From the NCBI GenBank assembly GCA_965153455.1, contig OZ234493.1, forward strand, positions 2,728,001 through 2,792,000: a stretch of DNA of 64,000 nucleotides, given 5' to 3'. Both the position numbers and the translations under genes were made by a program. The notes under the pieces were generated by a model. It searched no databases. It was not told the DNA's origin and worked only from the letters and a program-made list of their open reading frames with translations. The stretch's first letter is position 1, and every line of letters starts with the position of its first letter. Source of the stretch: Sphagnum compactum. Taxonomy: Eukaryota > Bryophyta > Sphagnopsida > Sphagnales. Shown piece after piece: positions 1 to 13,479 of this stretch.

Positions 1-660
1 GTTTTTTTGATAGTTGTTAATTTTTTGTCCACTATTTAGGAACCCAAAAATGTCAATGTTGAATTCTTTGAGGCCCATCATACAAATGGGCCTACCATGG
101 CTATGAAGTTAGAAGCAATCCTTGACAAATTGAGTTCACACCAAAGATTATATGGTTTACATCAAGGATGAAGGCTCCAATTTGCAAGTTGTGCAATGAT
201 TTTCAATTCAATTATGTCATGTGGAGACCTCGACATGGTTGAACCATTTGATGGTTATTGTTTCGATCATTCACTATCCAAGATATGTCAATATGCCACT
301 TGTGATGGCAAGGTGTGTTGTAAATTACATTATGCATCAATAAAATCTACCCAAAATGACATCCATAAATGTATCACACGGCTGAATTTGTTTTGGCAAA
401 GTGAAGCAAACATGGGAAAAAACACATGCAAAATTAGGTTTGAGCCTATGCAAATTAAACACCCTAGTGAATACGAGGTGCATATTTAAAGTTAAGACCT
501 TAGGTTTTTATGTTTTATGGTTGGAAGTTTAAAGTTTAAATCCTTTTGTTGGATCCCCATACAAGGTAACAATAATCAATAACAACATTTAGAAACGTCA
601 ATAATAGTTTATAATTTAAATCCAGTTCAATGTTTGATTGAAAAGTAGGTGAAAGTGGTT

Positions 661-960
661 AATTTCCATGGTTGATTTTTTTCAAGGTGGTTCTGATTTT
701 TTTACATGGTTGGTCTTGTGATTTTTTGGGTGGCCTACCATGGGCAAAAATTACGCCTCCATATCCTTGTGAATTTTGTTATTGAAGTTCTTTTCCATGG
801 TTGGTTTTTTTTTTCCTAGAAGTGTTTGTGATTTATTTTGTGGCCAATCTTGTGATTTTTTTGGTGTTTATCATGGGTATAAGGTTCCACCTTCACCCCC
901 TTGTGAATTTTAGTGTCCAAGTTCTTTTCCATGGTTGATTTTTATTTTCCAAAGGTGTGT
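661..960. repeat. Diverged tandem repeat with CCATGG cores
   Basis: Units of about 130-140 bp recur. Each has a TTTTCCATGGTTG-like start, a T-rich stretch, a phrase like GTGATTTTTTGGGTGGCC, a second CCATGGG-like site and a CCTTGTGAATTTT end. Two units are adjacent here, and similar pieces recur at about 1400-1640. Identity is only moderate, so the array is old. No coding content was seen. Confidence 0.55.
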
Positions 961-1390
961 GGGTGTAAGCAGGATAACATGAGCCACATTTGCCTACTTT
1001 TGTGATTGCTTTTGGGGAAATATTTTTAGAATATTCTTGAAATATTCTTGAAAAAGTCTTCAATTCTTTCTTAAAAATATCTTCATACTATTTTATTAAC
1101 GTTCATGTTCAAAATTTGGTAAAAAATGTCATTTTCAAAAAAATTGAAATCCATTTACAAGTCCTTCTACTATTTAAAAGCAAGCGTTACACTGCTTAAA
1201 AAGTGTTTTTGTTAATTTTTTATTCATTGGATTGATTTCGAATTAATTCACGTGTTCCCATGATATATTAAAAATACAACTATATAAACAAATCTTACAA
1301 TTTCAACATCACATTAAATTATGACTTTAAAACATGAAAAGACCAAGCAAGTGTTACACTTGCTATGGTACGTGTTATTGTGACTGGACC
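955..1390 (+). repeat. Dispersed repeat, copy A
   Basis: This stretch is similar over about 430 bp, in the same orientation, to 56568-56980. Shared landmarks in order are CAGGATAACA, GCCTACTTTT, ATTTTCAAAAAAATT, ACTATATAAACAAAT, TACAATTTCAACATCA and GCTATGGTACGTGTTATT (TTATGGTACATGTTATT in copy B). By eye identity is around 80 percent. No transposase or terminal structure is visible, so the class is unknown. It may be a non-coding part of a larger element. Confidence 0.6.
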
Positions 1391-2394
1391 CATGTGAGGC
1401 TTATTTACATGACTAATCTTGTGCATTTTTGGGTGAGCCATGGGTTCAAGGTTGTGCCTCCCCCAGCTTTTTGGATTTTTTTATTTAGGTTCATTTTCAT
1501 GGTTGGTATTTTTCAATCCAAGGGTGTTTATGGATTATTCATATGGTTAATCTTGAGAAATTTTTTGGGTGGCTTGCCATGGGTATAATAGCTTTCACAA
1601 TTTTATGAATTTCTTTTTCCAATTTTTTTTCCATGTTTGATTTTTTTTTCCAAGGATGATTTTATATTTTTGTACACCATTGATTTGTGATCCAATATCA
1701 TGTGTTTTTTTCATCTAGCATCAAATGTCAATGACATTTTGAGGTAGTTTCTCCTTATGGTCCATCAAGCTCTTTTCAATTAAATATAATGTGGTGTTTG
1801 GAATCAATTTCAAATTTCACATCAATTGCCTATTTCCACTATATATTTTCTAGGAAAGAAGTTCAATATCCTTCTATCATGGTTTACACATTATGGATTT
1901 GATGTAATTTGAGTTTAATTGAACTTTATGGTGGCTTGTACATGGTTAATTTCAACCGACTTTAGCTTTGTGTGGTTAATTTGAGTTTTGTAATAGGTTG
2001 TACATTGCTGATTAAGTTTTTTGCTTGGTGATTTCAACTCCATTGCGATATGTAACATGCACTAGTAAAAATCAACTAAAATACAACCATTACATTTGCA
2101 ACTACATGCAACTTGTAATGGTTTGCAGTTTGTTTTGAGAATATTTATAATTATAAAATCAAATTCTAATTACTTTGGTCATTTTTGTGATTATGTTGCA
2201 ACTATTGCTAACTTCATCATGTGGGTTGAATGATATGTCCCATTAGTCACAATAGTCACCAAGTTAGTCGCACCCTTAAAAGTATTATATGGTGATTTAG
2301 AAGTATGTATAAAAATTGATTTAGGATATTTTACCCATATAATAAATATATATTTGTCCGTATATTAATTATGTATATGAATGTATAATGTTTG

Positions 2395-2680
2395 TGTATT
2401 GAATCTCAAAATCAATATTTGAATCTTATTAATTATTATTTGAATTTGAAAATTAATATTTGAGTTTTGAAATTCTTATTTCAATCCCGAAATCAATATT
2501 TCAATTCCAATAATTGTTATTTGAATAAATTTTTTGATATTTGATATCTATTTTTATTTGAATCTGAAAATCAATATTTCAATTCTGAAAATTGTTTTTT
2601 TATTTTGAAAATTTTTATTTTCAATTCAAAAAATTACTATTTGAATTCAAAATTTGGTATTTGAGATCTGAAATTTGTAA
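2395..2680. repeat. AT-rich minisatellite
   Basis: Short units of about 22-25 bp recur in tandem, each a variant of ATTTGAATTTGAAAATTAAT. At least ten diverged units can be followed. No coding content. Confidence 0.55.
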
Positions 2681-5509
2681 TATGAACTATAACAAATGAA
2701 TAATGAAAAAATTAATAATGAAAAAATAACTAATCACTAGCTACATTATTAACTTGATAATCATAATTATTATTATTAAATATTTAGTGTAGTAAAAAAA
2801 CTAATTTATGAATATTATATTTAACATTATGGCATGAATTAATATTGAAATATTACTATATATATTGAAATTATTATAATTAGTTAATAGTTATAACGAG
2901 TGAGATAATAATAATAAGAATAATATAACTAGCTAAGCTAGCTACTAACCACACTTATAATAATGGATATAATTAGGAGGTAAAATTGAACTAAATCTTA
3001 CCTAGGTACCTAACTTAACCTAACCTAACATAGTTAATTAATTAATAATTGTTAATTAGTGTATAATTGTTAGTACATGCAACTAGATTACAACCAAAAA
3101 TTTATCCCATATCTTTTGTCTTTCCTTTCAAGTTTGGAAACATAAATAAGTGCACTAGAACATTGAAAATACATTAAAAACATTAAAAATTAAATGTCAT
3201 TTGGGATGAGCCAATCAAATAAGCTTGACCTTTAAGAAACAAATTTGAAATGAAACCTAACCTACTTCCTAACCTAAGCATATTTAATTACGTACCTAAT
3301 GTAGACCTTATTTACCATAGACCTACCTACCTAACATAGGTAAGTAGGGTTTGGTTAAGTAGACAAGTGAATAAGCCAACCTATTAACCTACCTATGTGG
3401 ACTAAGCTTAAGTACCCTAGGCTTCCCTAAACTACCATTAAATTACCACATGTTTCCTTTTAATTTGATCAAAACATTAACCTACAAATTACCCCATTTC
3501 CCCTTTTAATGATGCAACCCTTGGAAATCATTAATGAGATGTAACATCTTGGGTGAGATGGCCTCACCAACATGTAGTATTTTTGGTTAATGCTCAAGGT
3601 TTCTTCCTCAAACATATTATAACAACATTCCTTTAACTTATATTATGATAGCCCAAATCCATTGACCCAAGTGTGAACTGGTTATTCAACAAATTTCTCC
3701 TTTCAAAACCATTTTTGTGTAAGGTGGTGGGTGTTTAATAATTTGGGTATATTATCCAACCATTCAAAAGTCTACAACTTTTGTAATTCATGGTGCAGTT
3801 CATGAGCTAATTTTTTCCCATGGTTCACTAGAAGAAATTGTCATTTGCAACTAGCAAACTTGTAATTAAATGCAATTGGTTATCACATGCAATTGCATAA
3901 GGTTATGTGTATATTTAAATTTAAAGTCTAAATGATTTTTAATCACTTTTGCAAGTATAGTGTGATTAATTGTTTTAGCTTTGTCCTTCAAAATGGATGA
4001 TTTTTACACTTGGTTTTGTGCAAATATATTATCATGTATATAAGCAATCATATAATTAACAATAACATTAAGATTTATATATGTGGACACCTTATACATG
4101 TATATAAAATAAGGTATGGATTCCAAAGGTATATGAAAATTCAAAATTCATGTACTAATTTTTTTTTTGGTACCCTATTCATTAATATTCTTTTTTCACA
4201 ATTGAACAAATAAAATTCAAAACATTATTTGAATATATTTTAAATAAATATTATATATAATTATGTATCATTAAAATTTATTTATATTTTTCATGTTTGA
4301 AGTCATTTTTTTAAAATTTTTCTTTTTATAAAGTGTAAATTTGAGGAAATAAACATTAAAATTTAAGGAAATTTTGATAAAATGATCTTAAGCTCCCCAA
4401 AAAAATGGCCCACTCATCCATCTTTTCAACGTCTATTGGGGGCGGGGGGGGGTCAAATTTATGGTTTTCTTGACCAATCGTTTTTTGAATAATATTTTCA
4501 CACTATGGGGAATAGAAAAGAAGGAAATAATTGGATTTTTTGGTAAAATCAAATAAAACTATGAAAAAATTGGGAAAAATGCCATGTGGTCTACGTCTAG
4601 GCCTAACCTAGGTACCACGTGGCATACCCTAGGTCTAAGCCTAGATCAATTAAATGCTATGTGGCTTATGTGGTCAATGTTTAGGTAGTAGGTGCCATGA
4701 GGCCTAACCACATATGCTATTAAACTAGATGAATTAATTAGTAAATATTAAATTATTAAGTTAATAGGGTTTAGGTTTAGGTAGGATAATGAATAATATT
4801 ATTTATTTTTATAATTTAATAACTATAATAATATATTAATTATTATCTATTAGTTAATATTACTTATAATATGTATTTTAACTAGTCGTCTGGTATCTAA
4901 CAACAAGTAGTAATTGATCTAATAGTTAATACACTTGTAAAAAAACTCTTGTTCTTTTTCACCCCCACACATTTTGACTATTATCTAATTTGACTACATT
5001 TCAATTACAATTAATCAACTTAAGTTTGCAAGTCGCTTGTTGCACTAATTTGTGATTGCATTTGCACTTACATTTGGGATAGTCGCATGCTACCAAATGT
5101 GGCATTGATGGGTGGTTAGGATTTAACCATGTGGTAATTTTAAATGCCAATGGCCATAAACACATGGTAAATTTGCATTCGTTCAAGAAAGATATATTAT
5201 AATAACAATATTTAAATATTATCATTACAATATTTAAATATTATAATTATGTAATTATAATCTATCCTAGGCTAAACTATAATAGGCAACCTATTCTAGG
5301 TTAGGCTAGGGTAAAATAAGTTACATAATATAGGCCAAATAGGTAGGTAGGATCCTATTTATTTTGTCGGGGACAAGCCATTTGATTGGTTCATTGCAAA
5401 TGGCACATGCACTATGTTTATAGTGCATACCATGAATGTAGTACATTCTTTCACCTACTTATATACTTTACAAGTTTGAAGTTGTAGACAAAGGATATGA
5501 GATAAATTC

Positions 5510-6450
5510 TAATGAAAAGGAAACACTACAACATTACAACACTATCACATCCTTTGTCCCATACAAAAACATTATCATATATCCACACAATAAAATATTT
5601 ATTATTTTTCAAAACTAATTACTACCTATCCTATTTACTACCTATTATTTACAAACTAACCTACCATATTAATAAAAACACTATGACATATCCACATAAT
5701 AAAATACTAATTATTTACTTAATTACTTACTACCTACTACCTACCCTATTATTAATCAAATATAATATTACATAGGTTACATACCTAGTATTTATTACCT
5801 AATCTACATTTAATAAATTCATTACCTAACCATTTTAATTTATAATTATTATTTTAAAAATCATATATCCACATAATAGAATATTTACAATTTAACCTAC
5901 CTATTACTTACTATTACCTATCCTACTTATCACATACTACCTAAGCTACATACATACTATCTACTACCTAGCCTACCTAATAAATTAATTGTTTAGCATA
6001 GCTAATTAATTAATCAATTAATACAAAAACACTATGACATATCCACAAAATAAAATACCTATTGCTTAATTTATAACCTACCTACCTATTAAGTCTACTA
6101 ATGCCTATCCCACTTATTATGTATTACTTAGGTTACATGCCTACTATCTACTGCTTAACCTACCTAATAAATTAATTTTCTATCCTACATTTAATAAATT
6201 AATTTCTTAACATAGCTAAGTAATTAATCAATTAATACAAAAACATTATGACATATCCACAAACTAAAATACCTTTTGCTTAACTTATCGAACACCCTAC
6301 TACTTACTAGTACCTATCCTACTTATTACATATTACTTAGTCTATTTGATTAATTGATTAAGTACCTAATCTAATTAATTAATCAATTAATATGAAAACA
6401 TGATCACATATTCACATAGAAATTAATTAACCTACTTATTATCTATCCTA
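5510..6450. repeat. Satellite-like tandem array
   Basis: A phrase like AAAACACTATGACATATCCA followed by an ATAAAATA-type string recurs near 5568, 5674, 5855, 6022, 6236 and 6391. The spacing varies from about 105 to 215 bp. Between these landmarks lie CCTACCTATTACTTACTA-like strings and AATTAATTAATCAATTAAT strings. The array looks like a diverged satellite or the internal repeats of an old element. The CCTA strings are not plant telomere repeats, whose C-strand is CCCTAAA. Confidence 0.55.
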
Positions 6451-8949
6451 CTTACTACCTACTACCCAGTCTATTAATTAATGACCTAGCCTACCACTAC
6501 TTACCTAGCTTACTTAGCCTAACTAGGTCTAACTTTCATAACCTAACGGCCTATTAGTTACACCTAGTAAACAAACCTATTACTACCTATAGATAATTAA
6601 GGCCAATTAATTAAATATGCAAGCTAGGCTAGGCTACCAATGAGGCTTAGTTAGTTTAATGTAAGCTTACCTATTAAGCTTACCTAGTTTAATTTACCAA
6701 TTAGGTTATAATAGCCTTTTCTAGCAACCTATTAACTATCAAATATATCATGGAAAACCCATGGATAATTGTTAACAAGACCCGTGGATGGGTACATTGA
6801 ATGGATAATAGTCTAATTGAAATAACAAAGTTTGCCATGTGTGGTCTATTTTTTTTATACATGTGATAAAATATATTATTGTAGTTGCAAAACTTTCATT
6901 GTAGGTGCAAAAACAATTATGTTATCATCCATCGATGGATGCAATCAAAATTGGATGACATTGTTCACTTTTCATTTGCATTTTCAATGAAAATCATATT
7001 AATCATAAGTTGTAATCACATCTACATCTAAAATTTGGTTCAACCCTTCTTGTAATTACATATGCGACTACAACAAGTTGCAACTACATGGAGACGTAAG
7101 ATTAACACATTGCTCGTTATAAAATAAGTTAGTTTGGTCACGTAGTAGTAGCAAAAATCTAGTTAAAATGGACAACATTTCTTATAGTGTCATAAGTTGC
7201 ATTTATTAGAATATATTGAAGCACATGTAACTCAATGTTCTACACTTATATTTGAATGGTTTAGTGAGTTTTTTCACATTTTTTAAAATATCAAACTTCG
7301 TTGCATGAGTTGAATCATTCATTTTGAATTTATTGAAACCATTATTCAAATGTTGCATATTGCATTTATTAGTATATATTGAAACACACACAACAATTTA
7401 ATGCCTCACATTTATACTTGAATTTTTTCATGTCTTTTGAATTATCAACATTTGCACATGAATTGAATCATTCACTTTGAATGTGTTAAATTCATTATTC
7501 ATGAATTGCATTTTGCATTCACCATAAGTTTTTGAAACAAATGTATAAAATTAAACAAGTTTCATATTTATATTTGAATGGGTTAGTGATTAGGTCAAAT
7601 GTTCATGCATGTAAAGTCTAGGATGTAAACTTTTAAATTATAATTTTTTCATATATTAAATTCTTATACATTTATGTAAATTAAAGTGTATATTTTTTCC
7701 TAAATGTTTTTAGGCATAATGTGGACTTAGTTTTTATTAGGAATGTTCATGATACAACACCCAAATTCCCCATAAAGAATCCTTAATTTTTTACCATTTG
7801 TTTTCTTGGTATATGAAAAGAAAATTCCATGTTAAAAAAAATGATTACTTTTTGTTTTAAACAATTATTTATTATTTTCTTAGACTATATTATATTTATA
7901 TTTATTATTGTATATTATCATTATTTTCCACTTATTATTATTGTTTAAACATGATTTATTAGTTTTGTAGGGTTTTTTGTTACAATTTTATGTTTAAATA
8001 TTAATTTAGAGTTGATTTTTTCAAAAATAAATTTGATGTTAGAATTTTTTTTTGGTTTAAAGTTGAAAATATTAAATTATTTTTTGGGGGGAGGGGGGTT
8101 AATCCAAACATTTAATGCCAAAATTTCACCAAATTATATTCTTTTACTTCTACAAAAGAAAAAAAATTAAAAATATTTTTACATCATAAATAAATATATA
8201 TGTATTGTGATTTTTTCAAGTTGTGTAATTAATGTATGATTCATGTTGTTAAACAAATATGGTATTGAGAATTAAATGGTTATATTGATTATTTCATTAA
8301 TTTTTCTATTTTGTGGCCAATTTTTGCCAATGTAAAAGGGCAACAACATCAACAAAGGATTTTTTTGAAAGAAAAAACTCAAATTGTGTCAAATTAAAAA
8401 TATATGTCATCAATTTTTTTACAATAACTTATAGTATGTAACCATAATATTGAAGGATTTAAAAACAAGTTTCCAACTCCACAACTTGTTTATAAGCAAA
8501 TGTGGCTAAATATTCTTATGGATGATTGCCATTTTAGTAACATTGCAAAAATAACAAAAAACTTTGTACCTAATCATACTTGGGAAAATAAAAATTTACA
8601 ATTTTTCAAAAAATGGACATATTTTACATAATGAAAATAACGTTGTTAAAGACTTAATGAATGTATTCTTAAATTGAATTCATGATATTGTAAGTCAATT
8701 TAAACGAAAATAAATTTGTAAGTTCATTCATGACATGTTATTTTAAGTTATTTTTAAAGCATTTTACATGTAATATTTATAAACTATAATAATTTTTTTG
8801 AATACATTGTTGAATAAGCTTCAAAATCATGTTTTCATTTGGAACATTTGAATAAATTTTGAAAAAGAAAACGTACATTAAAGTTTGAGTTTTTAAAACA
8901 ATTCCATGGCAAACATAATAAATTTAAACTTTTTTTTCTTTGTTAATAA

Positions 8950-9060
8950 AATTCTGAAATGGTTTAATGGTTAAGGCCTTGGTGTGCCTCCATGAGGTTT
9001 TAGGTTCAAACCTTGATGAATGTGTACATCAATGTATTTCATATAAATGCAATAAATGAA
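8950..9060 (+). repeat. Possible tRNA-derived SINE head
   Basis: Near 8957 there is TGGTTTAATGGTTAAGG, resembling an A box of an RNA polymerase III promoter. AGGTTCAAACCTTG follows near 9001 and resembles a B box (GGTTCRANNCC). Box order and spacing are right for a tRNA-like promoter. No acceptor stem can be paired, so it is not a tRNA gene. An old SINE is the best guess. Chance similarity in AT-rich DNA remains possible. Confidence 0.3.
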
Positions 9061-9959
9061 CATGTACATCATGACAAATGATGTCAAAATTAGAAATTAT
9101 AAAATAAAATCATGGCATGTAATTTTGTCATGGCATCCCATGAAAAATTAGAATTTGTGATTCCATGATCCAAAAGAAAAGTGGAATTTTTTAGTATTAT
9201 AACGTGGCATTTTATTCCACATCATATTAACTTGGGACCTCATATATCCATGTTATAATTTTAAAATTAAAAATTATCGAGTGCAATATATGACTATCTA
9301 AAACAACTAAAAAAAATTTCACTAAAAATGTTTTAATCAACTAATCCTTTTTACCAAAACCATACAAGTTGCATAGGAGTGAATTTTGTTCTATTTCATT
9401 AAAAACCTAATGAATTCGGGTAATGGAAAAGGGCAAGATTTCTTCTTCTGATAGTTAATATGTAATTAGTTATGGATGACAATTGCAAAATAATTTTTTT
9501 TTCTAATGGTTGGATTTATATTTTCTATAAGTATGAATTTTTCAACACTTGAATTTAGATGGCTAGTTGCACGTCCGTGTCTCTACCTTATGCACCTATT
9601 TCTACTAATTGTTTATTTGCTATTGACTATAAGTTTGCTAATTGTGTTTTATTTTTTTAATCTATGCATTGTTTTAGTAGACAATAATTGCACCATGTTA
9701 TAATCAAGAATTGATGGTATTGTAGAGTTGTGTTTTGTGTCCAGAAACCTAGGCTACATGCAATACTACGGTGAAAATACTCTTGCCCATTGTGATTTGG
9801 TTGTGTTAAACAAGAGTTGTAAGGCATTGGCTTGGGGAAGTGTTGAATTTTATCAACACCAAGACCCATGAATTTTATGATGAAGTTGTTAATGTGGTTA
9901 TCCTTGATAACATGGGTGATCTAGAGGCAACTTTTTTTTATTCATAACTAGCAAAACTT

Positions 9960-10520
9960 ACAATCCACATGAAGCACCAAATGCTAAAAGTTTTACAACC
10001 TTTCCCTTCATTTGTGCATGTCTTTCATAAGAAGAGATGTCCCAATATGTTGGCTTTCATGCTAGATCCAAGGTTCAAGAGTTTACAATTGGTGATTAAT
10101 TATGTAGGTCGTGAAGTTGCTTATGCATTGGTTGTTCAAAATGATAAGCAGTTGTTGCTACCATTGCTGATTCAATGTTACAAAATGTTGATTCTTTTGT
10201 ATGTGATGAAGAGGTTCAGGTGTAGCACTTTGATTCTAAGAATGAAGATTCTTCTTAGACCCAAAAAAAATGTAGAAGCACTCGTCCAACTTGTGGCATT
10301 GGAGCTTGACACATTTCAATAGTGCCATGTTCATGTGGATAGCTACAAGTACATGTTATCTCAGTGGCATGTAGAGGAACACAAATTTCCAGCCATGGCT
10401 ATGGAACACAAATTTCCAGCCATGGCTATGTTGGCATAGAAAGTTCTTGGGATTCCCATGAGCCAAATCCAGATGGAGCTAATCTTCTCAATTGATGGAG
10501 TCCTCATTGAACTTTGAAAA
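9960..10520 (+). pseudogene. hAT transposase relic, C-terminal part
   Basis: The frame from 9969 encodes a segment with LAFMLDPRFKSLQLV and a following YVGREVA motif, typical of the region before the dimerisation domain of plant hAT transposases. After a stop near 10320 the same strand continues with WHVEEHKFPAMAM, then a stop, KVLGIPMSQIQME and IFSIDGVL. These match the usual order of the hAT C-terminal dimerisation domain (W-x-FP-x-A-x-K-x-LGIP-S-Q-E-R-FS). In-frame stops, a frameshift and a 27-bp internal duplication show it is dead. Terminal inverted repeats were not located. Confidence 0.75.
10377..10430 (+). repeat. 27-bp perfect tandem duplication in the hAT relic
   Basis: Two adjacent identical 27-bp units (10377-10403 and 10404-10430) begin GAACACAAATTTCC and end ATGGCTATG. 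The duplication falls in the dimerisation domain and repeats nine codons in frame. Confidence 0.9.
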
Positions 10521-13250
10521 AATCCAAAGACCACAACACTGGCAAGTACTAAACGTAAATACCTAATACCAATGAAGTGGGCTCCAGTGTCAAACCATGG
10601 TATCTGTCATCAAAGTACCCCACGTGAACTCCGAGTCCCTTCCATCCTGATTCCTTGCCACTTGGTAGGGCCTTGAGGTAGTACTACCCTAGACCTTACC
10701 AGGGTTCCAAACACATTTATTGATCTAATGAACTCAAAAGAAGGTTCCATTATTATCAAATAATCAGGGTAGCACAAGTTTTTGTCACATTTGGATGAAA
10801 GTTGTGAACCAAGTCAAAGGAATTATTAATGGGGGGAACCTGGTTGAAATCAAAACATTTCACAAAGCTCAGTTGGGTTGGACACAGTTGGGTTCTGAAC
10901 AGTAGCAACTGGCAAGCCCCAAACCGTTAGGTCAGTTAATAAGATGTGCACGGCCTATGAAAGGGCAGGTAGCCATGTGGTACAAGTCCCTGGCCTCGTT
11001 GTTGCCTGACCTCAGTAGGATTTTGTTGTTGGCAAAGAGCTTTTGTTGGTTGTTTCAAGTTTCAACCCCTAAAAGCCTCAGACGGTACCCTAAACAAACC
11101 ACCAAACACTACGAAGCCTAAACCCAATCACCCAAAAAAAAATTCGCATGTTTCTTTGTTGCTATTATAGTTCAAAGGTGATTTGTAGAATTGAAGGTGG
11201 CACTCCTATAGCACTTTAAATCCTTTAAAATGAACAAGAAATAGAGCTTTGAAAGTAGGAGAGGTCCAAAGGGAAGAAAAAAAAGAAAAAATGTGTCTTG
11301 TGAGTTGGAAAGCTTATTTTTTCTTCTTGCTATATTTTCATTACTCCTCTTCATTTGCACTTCAAAGATGACTTCTAGAGCTTGAAGTAGCGTGCTCCCA
11401 TAACATTTTAAATCGCTCAAATTGAAGCACAGATGATGAAGATCGAAAGAAGTGATTGGTGATAAGGTCGTGATCGGTGATGAGCAGTTCTATCCTAGCT
11501 TTCCTTGTCTTCTATTCACCCACTATGCAACAGCAATTAATTTGGTCACATGATGGCAAATGGATTTCTATGTTCAGTGTTCACCTCACTATTTCTTGAC
11601 CCCACTTTAGAAGACCATGAGAGTTAATGTGATGATGACCAAGTCAGGATATTTTTGCACTTGCCTAATGGTTTTTGAGGCAAAGTGACTAACATTTGCT
11701 GGTCCCGGTAGCAAGCTCCAGATTGGGAGGTGGGGGAACGAGCAAAACAGTGAGAAATCCACTAGAATAGTGGAATAGTGGGTCACTGGCTCAACATTTT
11801 CCATAACAAACCCAACTATTTGAGAGGGGAAAGTGCAAATGGGTGAGTGGGAGATCATAGAAATGTACCCTTGGATCTGACTGTTTTTAAAGTTATGTAG
11901 GGCCCCAGGCCATGTATTTTGGTCAAATTGTTTTTTGGTTGTTTAATGAGTTTTCAGATGATTTTCTGACCCGGCATGGCCATGTGGTTTCGGGAGACAT
12001 TTTGATCAGACAATTGCACGCTCCAACTGGCGAGTCCAATTGCCTAAATCAAGATTGCATCAATGAGGGTGGTGTGAGGGTGGTGGGATGGTGGGGATTG
12101 CAGGTGGTTAGTATGGGGCTAACTCCGAGAATTCATTTATGACTTGACCTCAAGTCTTTGAGCATTGAGAGCTGCCTGCTGTCAATTGTTTCCAAAGCTC
12201 CTCCCATTCACATTCAGTTTTGTACTTGAAGAATGACATTTTGCTTTGAATTTTATTATAAGTACCTAATTTGGTAATTGTGAGTGCATGTATGAGGTCA
12301 GACTAACAAGGTGAGGTTACCTTATGGATGATTAGACAATAACGCATGGAGGTAGTCTAACTAAATAATGGCTTTCCTCAAAGAAAGTAGGAAACTGTTA
12401 TAAGAGTTTTGAACATGACACATTTTCAGCTACAGTCAGACAACAGACACCCACCTGCAGCAAAAATTTTAAAATAAAAATAAAAAGTAATTAATTATAT
12501 ATATATATAATGGTTGCAGGTTTATGGAGAAAAAAGATTTCTTGCTTTTGAGCCAAAACTTGAGCTCCATCCTATCACTTCTAGTCCTGGGCAAATGCTT
12601 GGTTAATAAAACTACCCTTATTTCCCTTTCATACCCATTCATGATGGAAATTGGAATCATGTGAACTGATTACTTCGTTTTACTTGGACTAGGTACCACA
12701 TTGCACAATTCTTTCAGACAAGGATTGAGATGAACATGAATGCCTGTGGAGCACCATTTCCAAGTATTTATTCATCTTGTTGGACACTGTGTTTGTTAAG
12801 TGTGGCTCAAAGGACATAATACTATTCTCAATAGGTAATAGGCCAGGTTGGGTTATTCTTCTAGAAGGAAGTATGAGGTCCTGTTTCGGTTATAGGAAAT
12901 TAGACTAGTGGTCAAGTGCAGGAGCAAACCAAGAAATTTGAACAGTAGGCTTGTTGTTAGCCAATTTGATTGGGACTTGCCTTTCACCCCAAAAAATATA
13001 TGATTGGATGTATACTATTATACCAACTGTTGTATATAATGAAACTGGTATTAAGAAAGTTCAACCAAGCTTTTATGGATGTTGCATTTTTGAATGTCAT
13101 GTATGATATCAAAATGAAAGGCAGAGACAAGCTTAAGCCCAAGCAATCAATGAAAAATGCATTGAAATTAAAAAATATATGCAAGAAATCCATCATAACA
13201 CAGAATTTAGAACCCAAGAAATGCTCAAAGGCTACAAACTACTAACCAAC
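10521..13250. other. Intergenic DNA without recognised genes
   Basis: Base composition is more balanced than in 1-9,900, but no exon chain or protein family was recognised. A diverged duplication of about 60 bp occurs at 11172-11235 and 11363-11428, starting CAAAGGTGATTTGTAGA and CAAAGATGACTTCTAGA. A short (AT)n run lies at about 12497-12510. The stretch is probably old transposon sequence. Confidence 0.5.
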
Positions 13251-13479
13251 CATTCTATACTAGGGTAGCTAGGAGGATGGCTCCTTTGGTATAAATATTA
13301 AGCTTACTAGTTTGAACCCCGTGCCTAATGCACAGGTGTGTTATTTCAACAATGTTTGGTTCATGTTTTAGTTTTTTTTTAAAACTTTTATCTTTTTTAT
13401 TTTTTATTTTTATGTGTTTTCTGTTTTTATTATTATTTTGTATAATCAAAATAAAGTGTTTCTTTTTCACTTTTGTATT

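Larger units (their letters stand above)
1..9900. other. Gene-poor AT-rich flank
   Basis: No exon set or protein family could be recognised on either strand. The open frames here are short, have no homology I recognise and sit in AT-rich DNA. The stretch is built from diverged repeats, several of which are listed separately. Frequent elements are CCATGGTTG-containing units (about 660-1640), TTTGAA/AAAATCAATAT units (2400-2670), and CCTACCTA-rich units (5500-6500). Two long G-runs (about 4440-4452 and 8086-8099) are the only G-rich islands. Confidence 0.7.

Noticed and set aside
3000-6560. Possible interstitial telomere repeats (CCTAACCTAAC, CCTACCTA)
   Set aside because: The plant telomere C-strand is CCCTAAA, or a variant of it. 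The strings here lack the run of three C and are irregular.
8950-9030. tRNA gene
   Set aside because: A-box and B-box similarity is present but acceptor and anticodon stems cannot be formed.
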